Below the pieces are notes generated by a model, which was not told the origin of the DNA, did no database searches, and was given only the letters and a program-made list of their open reading frames with translations. A program made the translations under genes and the position numbers. 64,000 nucleotides of DNA from Kofleriaceae bacterium. GTDB lineage: Bacteria; Myxococcota_A; Polyangia; Haliangiales; Haliangiaceae. The DNA lies in NCBI GenBank assembly GCA_025357755.1, contig JANXOP010000121.1, positions 24,751 through 88,750 of the forward strand, given 5' to 3'. Below are positions 17,719 through 26,771 of the stretch, in pieces; the first letter of the stretch is position 1, and every line of letters starts with the position of its first letter.

Positions 17719-18878
17719 TTCGCTGGTTGTTCGCGCTCGCCCTCGTGATCATGTTCGCGAGGATCACGCTCGCCGATGACACCGCGGCAAAGGTGGCCGA
17801 TGCAGCCGAGCGCCACCTCGCGGGTTCGGTCCAGCTCGATTACCTCTACACGCGCAACGCTGCTCAGACGATCGATCAAGGCCTCAACGGCGCGACCGCC
17901 GAGCTCTCGATGAAGCTGTCGATGGACTTCGGTGACCACGTGTCCTCGAACGTGAAGGTCTGTTACGCGTGCCACGGCTTCGAGGTCAGCATGGCGTACT
18001 TCGATCTGCGCGCCGCCGACGAGCTCAACGTTCGGGTCGGCCGCTTCACCCCCGCGTTCGGCTCGTTCCCTCTGCGCCACGATCCGGCGAACCACGACAC
18101 CAGCGACAAGCCGCTCGCCTACGACATGGGCCGCATGGTCCGGATCCGCGAGTGGAACGAAGGCGTCTTACCCGCGCCGTGGGTCGACAACGGGGTCGAG
18201 GTCAACGGCAGCCACTTCTTCGGCAAGGTCGCGCAGCTCGACTACGCCGCGTACGCGATCAACGGGCCGAAGGGCGATGCGAGCGGCGACGATTTTGATT
18301 TCAAGGAGTCGCGCTCGCCCGAGCGGTACTATGGCGACAACAACAACGAGCCGACCGTCGGCGGGCGGGTCTCCGGCACGATCGATTTCGCCGAAGGTGC
18401 GATCCTCACGGTCGGCGGCTCGATGATGGTCGGGCACTACGATCCGAAGGCGCAGCTCGGCTTCTCGATCTATGGCGCCGATGCCTCGCTCCAGCTGGGA
18501 CGGCTCGTCCTGCGCTCCGAGTATCTACGCCGCCGTACCGAGGTCGCGCTCGGCGAAGATCCGGCGGCCCGCTTCAAGTACGGGCCCGGTGCGAACGGGC
18601 GCTACTCCGATTTCGTGATCAAGGACGGCTTCGATGCCGAGGCCGAGCTCAAGCTCGCGAAGTTCTCGCTCATCGGTCGATGGGATGGCTTGCGCCGGGT
18701 CGGCAATGTCCTCGCGAACAGCGATCTGCGATCGCGCAGCGCGATCCTGCGCTACACCGCCGGCATCGCGTACAAGCTCTCCGGTGCGCTGCGCTTGAAG
18801 ACGAGCGTCGAGTGGTACGACTTCAGTGACTTCGAGGACGAGCTCGCGATCCACGTCGGCGTCGCCGGGCCGTTCTAG
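17715..18878 (+). CDS. Porin-like outer-membrane barrel carrying a CxxCH haem motif
   Basis: A 387-residue exported protein: signal peptide to about residue 20 (ARITLA). From 36 on there are alternating strands typical of OprO/phosphate-porin-like barrels, such as LNVRVGRFTPAFGSF and the long loop around YYGDNNNEPTVGG; the C-terminus is a final strand ending in Phe. Unusually, a CxxCH motif (Cys83, Cys86, His87, CYACHG) lies between early strands; attachment of a c-type haem there would place a redox centre at the barrel rim. It is the last gene of an operon with two haem lipoproteins and a kinase. A role as an electron conduit is inference; a structural disulphide is the alternative. It ends next to the convergent TPR gene with no visible terminator. 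Confidence 0.82.
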   Translation: MIRWLFALALVIMFARITLADDTAAKVADAAERHLAGSVQLDYLYTRNAAQTIDQGLNGATAELSMKLSMDFGDHVSSNVKVCYACHGFEVSMAYFDLRAADELNVRVGRFTPAFGSFPLRHDPANHDTSDKPLAYDMGRMVRIREWNEGVLPAPWVDNGVEVNGSHFFGKVAQLDYAAYAINGPKGDASGDDFDFKESRSPERYYGDNNNEPTVGGRVSGTIDFAEGAILTVGGSMMVGHYDPKAQLGFSIYGADASLQLGRLVLRSEYLRRRTEVALGEDPAARFKYGPGANGRYSDFVIKDGFDAEAELKLAKFSLIGRWDGLRRVGNVLANSDLRSRSAILRYTAGIAYKLSGALRLKTSVEWYDFSDFEDELAIHVGVAGPF

Positions 18879-21800
18879 TCAGCGCTTCGCAAGACCGGCT
18901 GCGATGGTGCGAGCGATCGTCGGATCAGCTTCCATCGCGGCCGCCCAGGCGCGCGCGACCTCCATGTAGCCCGCATCGTCGAGATCGAACTGGGCGAGGG
19001 CTTCTTTCGGGGCGAGGGCCGCGAGATCGCGAAGCAGTGCGACGTAGTCACTCGTGCGCGAGACCTTGCCGCCCGGCATCACCGTGCGATCGACAAACGT
19101 CGGCGGTGGCGGAGCGGCTTCGCCCAAGACGACGCCGCCGCGCGCGCGGAACTCCTGGTAGAACGCCTCGCGGGTCATGCGATCACCGAGCCGCGGCACC
19201 GGATCGCGGGGGAAGTAGGCCTCTTCGCGAATCTGCAGCGCGAGGCAACGCGCGAGCAGTGCCTCCTTGTCCATCGTGCCAGCGGAATCCGCGAGCACCG
19301 CGATCGCGGCCGCCCGCGCACGCGCGGTGACCTCGATCTGATTCTCCGAGCTGTACCGAAATCGCGTCGCACGCAGTGCGCCGCGGCGCACGCGCCAGCT
19401 CTTGTCGCCGAGCTTTGCCGCCGCCGCCGCGTGATCTCCCGCCTCGAGCAACGCGTAGATCGGATCGCGCACCTTGGTGGTGGGGGGCGCCGCGACCGGT
19501 GCCGGGACGTGCCGCGTGCGCGCACGCTCGAGGGTCGCGGCAAACCCGGCAGCGTTGGCGGGCAAGGGATTCTTCGCGACCGCGCGTTCGGCGAGCTCGG
19601 CTGCCTCGGCGAACTTGCCCTGGCCGATGTACGCGCACGCGAGGTGGTTCCAGCTGTTCGTCTGCCAGGTGAGGTCATCCCCCGCGAGCGTCGAGAGCTG
19701 CTTCGCGATCACTTCGCAGGTCGCATACTCGCCGACCTCGTCGAGCACGCCCGCGTAGGCGTCAAGCTGGCTCGGATCGAAGGCTTCCGGATCGAGCTGA
19801 TACGCGAGCCGATACGCGCGCTCCGTGCGTGGATTATCCATCGCACCGTAGGCGATGCCACCGTAGGTCAGCCACTGATCGGCGCGGTTGTACCAGCGGC
19901 TCGCGAAGTCGAGCACCGCCATCGCCTCGGCGACATGACCCGCTCGATACAGCGTGCCCGAGAGGATCTGGCTCGCCTCCTCGCGCGTCGCACGCACGAG
20001 GTGGTGCATCGCATCGAACACCTTGCCCTGTTGCGCGAGCGCGAGCCCGAGGTTGCGATGGGCCTCCGCATTGTCGGGCTCCACCGCCACGCCCCAGCGC
20101 CCGAGCTTCTCGGCGCGCGCGGCATCACCGTGCTGGAGCGCATCGAAGCACTGGGCCGAGACCTGCTCGAACTGCATCGGCACGTCGAGGCCCGAGGTCC
20201 GCCAGCGCTCGCGCAGGGTCTCGAGTTGGGTGTCGCGCCAGCTCGCACCGCGCGGGGCAGCGGCACGCAGATGATTCGACAGCACGACGAGCGCCGCCGG
20301 TGCGCGCCCCGCATCGAAGAGCACCCGCGCGAGATGCAGGCAGGGCACCGCCGTGATGCCGTCGCCGAGATAACAGGCGGTGTGCAGGGCATCGATCGCC
20401 TCTTCGGTCTCGATCTCGCGCGCCGCGAGCTGCGCCACGATCGCATCGGCCCACTCGTCGACGCCCGCGCTGCCGGTGTGGCTCGCGAGTCGAGAAGCCT
20501 GCGCGACGACCTTGCTCGCCCAGTTCGCTTGGCGTTCGCGATGTTCGCGGGCGACCGACCACGACAACACGGTGGTCTCCTCGGGCCCGAGGATCCGCGC
20601 CGCGACGGTCGGGAAATCGCGCACGAAGCCCGCGACGTCACCCGCGCTGCGTTCGTCGATCCCGAGCGCGCGCTCGACCGTGCCGAGCCACATCGCGCCG
20701 AGCCAGCGATCGACACGGCGAAGCAGGGGCTCGATCGCGGCGCACACCGCACGCGCATCGCGATCGGGTAGCGCATGGCGATAGCGAGCCACGAGTGCGA
20801 GCGCCTCACCCGCGACCGTGCGCAACGCACCCGCGATCGTCGTCGGCGCGAACGTGGTCGAGCTGAGGTAGCGAGCCAGCGCTTGGGCTGCCGCGTACGC
20901 GGCCGCCTGCGCGAGCGCGGTATGGTCATTCTCGGCCGCCTCGCTGAACACCACCTCGAGCCAGCGCGCGACGAGCGCGTCACCGCGCGCTAGCTCGTCG
21001 GCGATATCGAAGCCTGACGGTTGGGTCTTGCGCAGGTTGCCGAGCTCGTTGAAGAGCGCATCGAGCTGGCGCCGGCCGCGGGTCTCCGGCGCGAAGCCGT
21101 TCATCCAGACCGGCTCGTAGGGAAGCGGCGTGGCCTTCTCGCCCTTGGCGCCCGCGAGCGCGCGCTCGACGATGCCGCTGCGCGCCGCCTGCGGTACGAA
21201 GTCCGCCGCGATCCGCGCCATCCTTCGCGCGAGCGTGGGCGCTCCGATCGCGACGCGCTCGGCGAGCGCGGCCTCGATCACGTCGATCGGGGTGCCCGCC
21301 ATCGCGAGGCCGCACCGCGCGATCGCGGTGTGGGCGTCGCGTCCCGGCGAGGTGAGCTGTGCGCGCCACAGCTCCTCGATGCCGCGTCGATGTTCACCCG
21401 CCGAGATCAGCGAGCGCGCCGCGGCGAGCCGCGCCACGGGAGCGCACGAATCGCGACCGAGGCCGAACTGCGCCCACGCGAGTGCGACTTCACCTTCGCG
21501 GCCGAGCGCGACGAGCGCCTCGAGAAAGATCGCGACATCGACCGAATTTCCGGGCTCGATCCGTCCGAAGCCTTCGACCGCGCGCGCTTCGTCGCCACGG
21601 AAGTAGCCTTCCCGCGCGTAGCACCACGCGACGTACCGCGGATCGCGCTTCCAGGTCTGCAAGATCTTGGTGTGGAATGGCCAGCTCGCTTCGCGCCCCT
21701 CGAGCCGATTCGCGCGCAACGCGATCGCTTCGTCTAGCCGGCCCGCATTCATCAGCGCGTTCGAGCTGCGCAGATCGATGTGGATCTGGTCCGGGTACCA

Positions 21801-23111
21801 TGGCAGCCCCGGGTCCATCGGACAGCCATGCGCCGAGGACGACCTCGTCGCTTGCTCGAGCCACGCGCCTTCACGATCGGTGCGCTCGTGCAGATCGAGC
21901 AGCGCCAGGTGCGCGCGTGGATCCTCGCCGTGGAGGGCGACGCCGCGCTCGACGAGCCGCAGCCCCTCTTCGACGCGACCGCCCTCGCACAGCCGATCGG
22001 CGGCCACTTCGAGTGCATCCAAGACCGCGGGCCGGCAGAGCGACGCCATGCCAGCCGCGGCCACCGCTTCGAGCTCGGTCGGTGCGGTGAGCGCGCCGAT
22101 CGGATCGTCGCTATCGGTCTCGCCGACGAGCTCTTCGTACGGCCGGGCCCACCCCGGCGCCGCCGCGATGACCTGGCGGAGCAGCGCGAAGTCGCGCCCC
22201 TGCGGAGCCGTGCGCTCGAACCGCGAGAACAAGGCCTGCGGATGATCCGGATCGACCGCGAGCAGATCGTCGGCCAGATCTTCCCGCAGCGCGAGCTCGA
22301 GCAAGCGCAGCGTCGGCGCACGGAACGCGACCGGCAAGCGGTTGATCAAGGGCCGCGCGATCGAACGGCGGCGTTCGATCTCTGGCAGCGGACCATCCAT
22401 CGTCGAATCGATCGTCGATTCGACCGGCGGGGGCTCCGCGAGCTCGGTGGCGAGCGCCTCGCCGGTGATCGCGAGCGTGTCACCCGACTCGTCATCCTCG
22501 TCTGGGCGATCGATGTTCTCGCCCACGAAGGTCGGTTCGTCCGCGACGATCGCCAAGCTGAACAGCGGCTGGTGCGCTACCGGTAGGGCCCACGCGCGTG
22601 CCTGCTCGACGAGCGTGGGCCCGATCACGCGGACCACCGCGACGAGCTCGTCGGCAGTGACCGCCTCGAACTTCCGCGCGGGCACGCCGAGCCCGCGCGC
22701 GGTCCACCAGGCCGCGAGTGCTTGCTGGATCTGTTCGCCCGTACTGCGACCGAGCGCATCGAAGGTCTCTTGCTTGCCGTCGCGGCCGAGCGCGTGCAGG
22801 CGCACCACGCCGGCCTTCGCGCCGAGGCCGAGCTCGAGCCAGATCACCTCGTCGCGACGCGTCGGTGCGTAGAACGGATCGCTCGGCTTGCCGCCGCGGC
22901 CCGCATGCTGTGGCGCGAAGTGCCCGTCAGACGGAAACAGCGGCGTCGCATCGGCGTCGAGCACCGCGAGGCGCGGATGGCGCTGCAGGAGCTCGATGCA
23001 CGCGGTCCACAGCAACACCGCGGCTTCGCGCTCGTACGCTTGATCGGGCCCTTCGATCTTGACCTCGGGCAGGAGCACCGCGACGCGATGCGGTTTGGGG
23101 AGAGCGGCCAC
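18879..23111 (-). CDS. Very large TPR repeat protein
   Basis: A 1410-residue protein without signal peptide or membrane helix, so probably cytosolic. The first 180 residues (VAVLLPEVKIEGPDQAYERE onwards) are a separate alpha/beta-looking region. Residues 190-260 are acidic and low-complexity. Most of the rest consists of helical repeats; clear TPR units are EPDNAEAHRNLGLALAQQGK and the WQTNSWNHLACAYIGQGKFA region. Length and Ala/Arg/Leu-rich helices suggest a scaffold. It starts at GTG, sharing a base with the stop of the upstream gene (TAGTG), so the two are co-translated. The end abuts the convergent porin gene. Function is not recognised. Confidence 0.8.
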   Translation of the reverse strand: MAALPKPHRVAVLLPEVKIEGPDQAYEREAAVLLWTACIELLQRHPRLAVLDADATPLFPSDGHFAPQHAGRGGKPSDPFYAPTRRDEVIWLELGLGAKAGVVRLHALGRDGKQETFDALGRSTGEQIQQALAAWWTARGLGVPARKFEAVTADELVAVVRVIGPTLVEQARAWALPVAHQPLFSLAIVADEPTFVGENIDRPDEDDESGDTLAITGEALATELAEPPPVESTIDSTMDGPLPEIERRRSIARPLINRLPVAFRAPTLRLLELALREDLADDLLAVDPDHPQALFSRFERTAPQGRDFALLRQVIAAAPGWARPYEELVGETDSDDPIGALTAPTELEAVAAAGMASLCRPAVLDALEVAADRLCEGGRVEEGLRLVERGVALHGEDPRAHLALLDLHERTDREGAWLEQATRSSSAHGCPMDPGLPWYPDQIHIDLRSSNALMNAGRLDEAIALRANRLEGREASWPFHTKILQTWKRDPRYVAWCYAREGYFRGDEARAVEGFGRIEPGNSVDVAIFLEALVALGREGEVALAWAQFGLGRDSCAPVARLAAARSLISAGEHRRGIEELWRAQLTSPGRDAHTAIARCGLAMAGTPIDVIEAALAERVAIGAPTLARRMARIAADFVPQAARSGIVERALAGAKGEKATPLPYEPVWMNGFAPETRGRRQLDALFNELGNLRKTQPSGFDIADELARGDALVARWLEVVFSEAAENDHTALAQAAAYAAAQALARYLSSTTFAPTTIAGALRTVAGEALALVARYRHALPDRDARAVCAAIEPLLRRVDRWLGAMWLGTVERALGIDERSAGDVAGFVRDFPTVAARILGPEETTVLSWSVAREHRERQANWASKVVAQASRLASHTGSAGVDEWADAIVAQLAAREIETEEAIDALHTACYLGDGITAVPCLHLARVLFDAGRAPAALVVLSNHLRAAAPRGASWRDTQLETLRERWRTSGLDVPMQFEQVSAQCFDALQHGDAARAEKLGRWGVAVEPDNAEAHRNLGLALAQQGKVFDAMHHLVRATREEASQILSGTLYRAGHVAEAMAVLDFASRWYNRADQWLTYGGIAYGAMDNPRTERAYRLAYQLDPEAFDPSQLDAYAGVLDEVGEYATCEVIAKQLSTLAGDDLTWQTNSWNHLACAYIGQGKFAEAAELAERAVAKNPLPANAAGFAATLERARTRHVPAPVAAPPTTKVRDPIYALLEAGDHAAAAAKLGDKSWRVRRGALRATRFRYSSENQIEVTARARAAAIAVLADSAGTMDKEALLARCLALQIREEAYFPRDPVPRLGDRMTREAFYQEFRARGGVVLGEAAPPPPTFVDRTVMPGGKVSRTSDYVALLRDLAALAPKEALAQFDLDDAGYMEVARAWAAAMEADPTIARTIAAGLAKR

Positions 23112-24904
23112 TAGATGCCCTCCAGCTCGCCGCTGCGCAAGCGCCGCGCACCTTGGCGCTCGAGCTGCGCGATCAATTGAACCGGGCAGACATCGCCATG
23201 AACGTAGTAGTCGGTGCCCGGGAACGGGCCCGCGACGAGGCGCGCGCCGGCCTTCTCGACCGCCGCCGCGATCTTGGCCTTGTCGAGCTCGCGAAACTCA
23301 CCCGCGAGATACACCGTCGAACCGGGTAAGCCGCGGCCGAGCCGGCGGGTGACAGCCTCGATCGGATCGATCGAGGCAGTATCGGGCTCGCTCTGAAAGG
23401 GCGCGGGGCGTGCACCCGCGATCACACCGTTCATGCCACCGACCAGCGCCGCTAGTGCGGTCGCTTGCTCCGGCGCGTTCAACAACAGCCAGCGCTCGTG
23501 CGGACCCGGGAACGCAGGCAGCGCCGTATCGTCGACGATCTCGGTCGGTGGCAGATCTTCCGCGAGCACGCGCTCGGTCAGATCCGGACGACCCGCGCGA
23601 TAACACGCGAGCGCACGCGCGAAGACGAGCTCGGGCGTCTGCGCGCGCGCGGTCGCGGCGAGCTCGAGCGCGGCGAGCGGCCTGCCCCACATCGCGAGGT
23701 GCATCGCGCCGAGCTCGGCGCCTTGCAGGGTCTGAGCGGCGGCGGTGAGTTGCTTCACGCGCCCGCGTCGCGCGAGATCGGTCATGTACAGATCGCGCAC
23801 GAGCCGCTGCGATTCGGGATGGGCGGCGACGAGCTCGCGCGCCTTCACCGGATCGTTGGAGCCGCGCACCATCCACCCCCACAGCCGATAGAGATAGGCC
23901 TCGGGGTGGCGCGCGAACTTGGTCAGCGCACCCAGATCGTCGGCGGCGGCGGTGCACTTCGCGACGCGCTCCTCGGGAGGTAACGCAGCGGTCGAACGCG
24001 CGACGCGTAACCCGCGCACCGTCGGAATCACTCCACGATGCTGGAGGTGCCATTTCGCGCGCTGGCGCAAGAGATCCGCGAACTGCAGACCTTGCAGCGT
24101 CGCCTCGAGCACGCCGAGCTTGCCCTCGCCAGCGAGCGCGATCACGAGGAATAACATCTCGAGCTTCTCGTCGATCGGAGCTTGCGGTACGCGCGCGAGT
24201 AGCATCGGCACCGCTTCTTCGCCGAGCACTGCCGCGACCAGGCGCAGCGCGCGGACCCGATGCTGCGGTGGAAGATCGTCGAGCAACACGAGCAGCACGC
24301 GCGCGAGTGCTGGCGAAGCGAAGCACTCGAGCGCCTGACCCCACAACCCGGGCGCGCGCGCATAGATCGCGGACGCGCCTTCCCATTGCACGTGGCGCAA
24401 CGCGATCGGTAACTGCTCGCTCGAGATCTTGCCCGCGCTCGCAGCCGTGTCCGCGATCTTCACGAGCGCCTCGTCCGCGATCTGGATCGCCTCGACCGAC
24501 CACCGCGTCGAGGGGTGCATCGCGCGCGCCTGACGAAACCCGAGGGCCCAGATCGCTTGCTCGCGCACCGGCACCGGCGTCGTCGCATCGAGCGCGAGCG
24601 CCGCGAGCCGCTTCGCGGTCTCGACCGAGGGAAACATCGCCAACCACATGCAGCCGCGGCGACGGAGCTCGGCTGCTTGGTTCGCCCCGATCATCCAGAA
24701 GCCGAGCTCGGCCAGCCCCGGTTCCGCACCGAGCCACGGCTCGCCCTCGTCGAGCAAGCGCGCTAGCCGCTCGGCCGGGACGCCCTCGAGCGCGCCGCCG
24801 GTCTGGGGCAGCATCCCGAAAACGTCGCGCACGCGGTAGCGAATGCCAGGTGGCACTCCCTCCAACGCGCCCGATGACGCCAACGGCACGGGCAGATCAG
24901 CCAC
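23111..24904 (-). CDS. Helical repeat protein with a C-terminal BRCT-like domain
   Basis: A 597-residue, probably cytosolic protein. The body is made of helical pairs of HEAT or TPR style (for example LARVLLVLLDDLPPQHRVRA). The last 75 residues, with GSTVYLAGEFRELDKAKI, AAVEKAGARLV and a final helix, read as a BRCT-like fold, as in NAD-dependent DNA ligase, which often binds phosphopeptides or DNA ends. The start is GTG at 24904: codon bias begins there, and a TATTAT hexamer ends nine bases upstream; a longer reading would run through the divergent gene. It is co-translated with the giant TPR gene. The pair may act as a scaffold that reads Ser/Thr phosphorylation, which is inference only. Confidence 0.72.
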   Translation of the reverse strand: MADLPVPLASSGALEGVPPGIRYRVRDVFGMLPQTGGALEGVPAERLARLLDEGEPWLGAEPGLAELGFWMIGANQAAELRRRGCMWLAMFPSVETAKRLAALALDATTPVPVREQAIWALGFRQARAMHPSTRWSVEAIQIADEALVKIADTAASAGKISSEQLPIALRHVQWEGASAIYARAPGLWGQALECFASPALARVLLVLLDDLPPQHRVRALRLVAAVLGEEAVPMLLARVPQAPIDEKLEMLFLVIALAGEGKLGVLEATLQGLQFADLLRQRAKWHLQHRGVIPTVRGLRVARSTAALPPEERVAKCTAAADDLGALTKFARHPEAYLYRLWGWMVRGSNDPVKARELVAAHPESQRLVRDLYMTDLARRGRVKQLTAAAQTLQGAELGAMHLAMWGRPLAALELAATARAQTPELVFARALACYRAGRPDLTERVLAEDLPPTEIVDDTALPAFPGPHERWLLLNAPEQATALAALVGGMNGVIAGARPAPFQSEPDTASIDPIEAVTRRLGRGLPGSTVYLAGEFRELDKAKIAAAVEKAGARLVAGPFPGTDYYVHGDVCPVQLIAQLERQGARRLRSGELEGI

Positions 24905-24912
24905 ACCCCGAG

Positions 24913-24919
24913 CATAATA
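24913..24919. promoter_or_regulatory. Overlapping divergent -10 elements in a 21-base intergenic gap
   Basis: Plus-strand CATAAT (24913-24918) ends seven bases before the cupredoxin ATG; minus-strand TATTAT (24919-24914) ends nine bases before the GTG of the BRCT-like gene. The same A/T core can serve both directions, and both mRNAs would be leaderless or nearly so. Confidence 0.5.
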
Positions 24920-24925
24920 CAGCTC

Positions 24926-25621
24926 ATGACTCGACTGGCCGTGCCGCTCGCCCTCGTCGCAACTTGGTCCTCGGTTTCGGTAGCCGGCTCCGTCAAAGGC
25001 ACCGTCCTGTTCGAGGGCGAAGCACCTACCCAGGTCAAGCTCGAGCGAAAGTCCGATCCCAAGTGCGCCAAGGGTCGTGCCGACGAAGCGATCGTCGTCA
25101 CCAAGGGCAAGCTGCGCGACGTGATGGTGCGGGTCAAGAACGGCTCGACTGGCAGCCACGCGCCACCCACCGCCCCTGCGACGCTCGACCAGCAGGACTG
25201 CATGTACACGCCCCGCGTGATCGGCCTCGTCGCGGGCCAGAAGCTCGCGCTCCAGAACAGCGACAACACGTTCCACAACGTGCACGGCACGGTGACCGGC
25301 AAGGATGTCTTCAACAAACCGATGCCTGCAAAGACGAGCGAGCTCACGGTCGATCCGGCGGCGGCGCATCCCGGCGATGTCGTCGCGCTGCAGTGCGATG
25401 TTCATCCGTGGATGAAGGCGTATGCCGTCGTCAACGATTCGCCATTCTTCGCGGTCACCGGCGCTGACGGCGCGTTCGAGATCAAGGACCTGCCGATCGG
25501 CGAGTACACGCTCGAAGCGTGGCACCCCACGCTCGGCACCAAGACGATCAAGATCTCGATCGGCCGGGCCAAGCGCGGCGATGTCACCGCGCGGTTCTCG
25601 TACAAAGCGAGCGAGATGTGA
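24926..25621 (+). CDS. Periplasmic cupredoxin-like protein with a carboxypeptidase-regulatory-like domain
   Basis: A 231-residue exported protein with signal peptide to about residue 20 (SSVSVA). The cupredoxin part has NTFHNVH (His117 or His120) and CDVHPWM with Cys157, His160 and Met163, the spacing of type 1 copper ligands. Residues 172-210 (GADGAFEIKDLPIGEYTLEAW) form a small beta-sandwich like the carboxypeptidase regulatory domain. Such proteins occur near methylamine and c-type electron chains. It probably carries electrons in the periplasm and could feed the haem proteins encoded 6 kb away, which is speculative. No Shine-Dalgarno; the -10-like CATAAT is next to ATG. It ends directly against the convergent MDR gene. 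Confidence 0.85.
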   Translation: MTRLAVPLALVATWSSVSVAGSVKGTVLFEGEAPTQVKLERKSDPKCAKGRADEAIVVTKGKLRDVMVRVKNGSTGSHAPPTAPATLDQQDCMYTPRVIGLVAGQKLALQNSDNTFHNVHGTVTGKDVFNKPMPAKTSELTVDPAAAHPGDVVALQCDVHPWMKAYAVVNDSPFFAVTGADGAFEIKDLPIGEYTLEAWHPTLGTKTIKISIGRAKRGDVTARFSYKASEM

Positions 25622-26734
25622 CTACTTGCTCGGATCGATCAGGAACTTCTCGCCGGTCGCCTTCTTCGCGTAGCGCGCGATCACCTCGGGCTGGAGCACC
25701 TCGCGCAGCGAGATGGTCTCGGTGTAGCTGCTCGCGAACGTCGTCGTGAGCCCTCCGAGGATGCGCGCGCGGATCGGCGCCATCGCGGCCGCGCCCATCT
25801 TCATCATCCACGGCATCACCAACCAGCCCGCGACGCCCCACGAGAGGCCGTAGCTGCGATCGAGCTCGGTCGGTCGCAGATCGAGGCCGCCGTAGATGTA
25901 GACCTGCTTGTGCGTGCTCGAGCCGTAGCGGCTGTAGCCCTTCGCGGTGCGGTTGATCGCCGCTTCCATCGCGCGCAGGATCTGGTTCGCGAGCGGCCCA
26001 CCGCCCGTCGCGTCGAACGCGATCGTCGCGCCGGTCTCGGCGATCGCGTCGGTGAGGTCGTGCGTGAACGACTCGGTCGTACTGTCGACGACGTGCTTCG
26101 CGCCGAGGTCGCGCAGGATCTTCGCTTGCGCCGCGCTGCGCACGATGTTGACCAGGCCGATGCCATCCGCGATGCAGATCTTGTTCAGCATCTGGCCGAG
26201 GTTCGAGGCGGCGGCGGTGTGGACGATCGCCGTGTGGCCCTCGTTCTTCATCGTGGTGACGAAGCCCATCGCGGTCAGCGGGTTGACGAAGATCGAGGCG
26301 CCCTGTGCCGCGGTGATGCCGTCCGGTAGGACGACCGCATCGCTCGCCTTGACGGTGCGGTACTGCGCGTACATCGCACCCGAGAGGATCGCGACGATCT
26401 TGCCGAGCAAGTGCTGCGCATTCGCGCCGGCTTCGACCACGGTACCCGCACCTTCGTTGCCGACCTTCATCGGCTGATCGAGCCGCGCCTTCATGCCGCC
26501 CATCCGGTCGGCCGGAATCTTCGCGGTCGTGACGAGGCCGATCGCCTTCGCGGTCGTCATGTCGGCAGGCCCGAGCAAGAGGCCTTGATCCGAGGGATTG
26601 AGCGGCGTCGCTTCAATGCGCACGACCACTTCATCGGGACCGGGCGCAGCGATCGGCACTTCGACGAGAGAGAGCTGGAGCTCTCCTGCCGACGTCACGC
26701 GAGAGTTCAGCTCGAGGCCTTTGGTAACCGTCAT
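25622..26734 (-). CDS. Zinc-free MDR oxidoreductase (quinone-reductase/alcohol-dehydrogenase superfamily)
   Basis: A 370-residue cytosolic NADPH-dependent enzyme. The N-terminal GroES-like domain has IEATPLNPSDQGLLLG and VGNEGAGTVVEAG; the Cys and His ligands of a catalytic zinc are not apparent, which favours the quinone-reductase side. The Rossmann part has IVHTAAASNLGQMLNKIC in place of the usual AAAGGVG pattern, and FDATGGG. An SYGLSWGVAGWL segment near the C-terminus is an addition to the basic family. The substrate is unknown. The start codon has TAGCAA six bases upstream. It follows the epimerase gene at 115 bases and may be part of the same TetR-controlled unit. Confidence 0.85.
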   Translation of the reverse strand: MTVTKGLELNSRVTSAGELQLSLVEVPIAAPGPDEVVVRIEATPLNPSDQGLLLGPADMTTAKAIGLVTTAKIPADRMGGMKARLDQPMKVGNEGAGTVVEAGANAQHLLGKIVAILSGAMYAQYRTVKASDAVVLPDGITAAQGASIFVNPLTAMGFVTTMKNEGHTAIVHTAAASNLGQMLNKICIADGIGLVNIVRSAAQAKILRDLGAKHVVDSTTESFTHDLTDAIAETGATIAFDATGGGPLANQILRAMEAAINRTAKGYSRYGSSTHKQVYIYGGLDLRPTELDRSYGLSWGVAGWLVMPWMMKMGAAAMAPIRARILGGLTTTFASSYTETISLREVLQPEVIARYAKKATGEKFLIDPSK

Positions 26735-26771
26735 GCTCGATTGCTACGCCCGTTACATGGCACGCGCAATC

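Noticed and set aside
24905..25525. Upstream extension of the BRCT-like gene
   Set aside because: It runs antisense through the cupredoxin gene; codon bias begins at the GTG at 24904.
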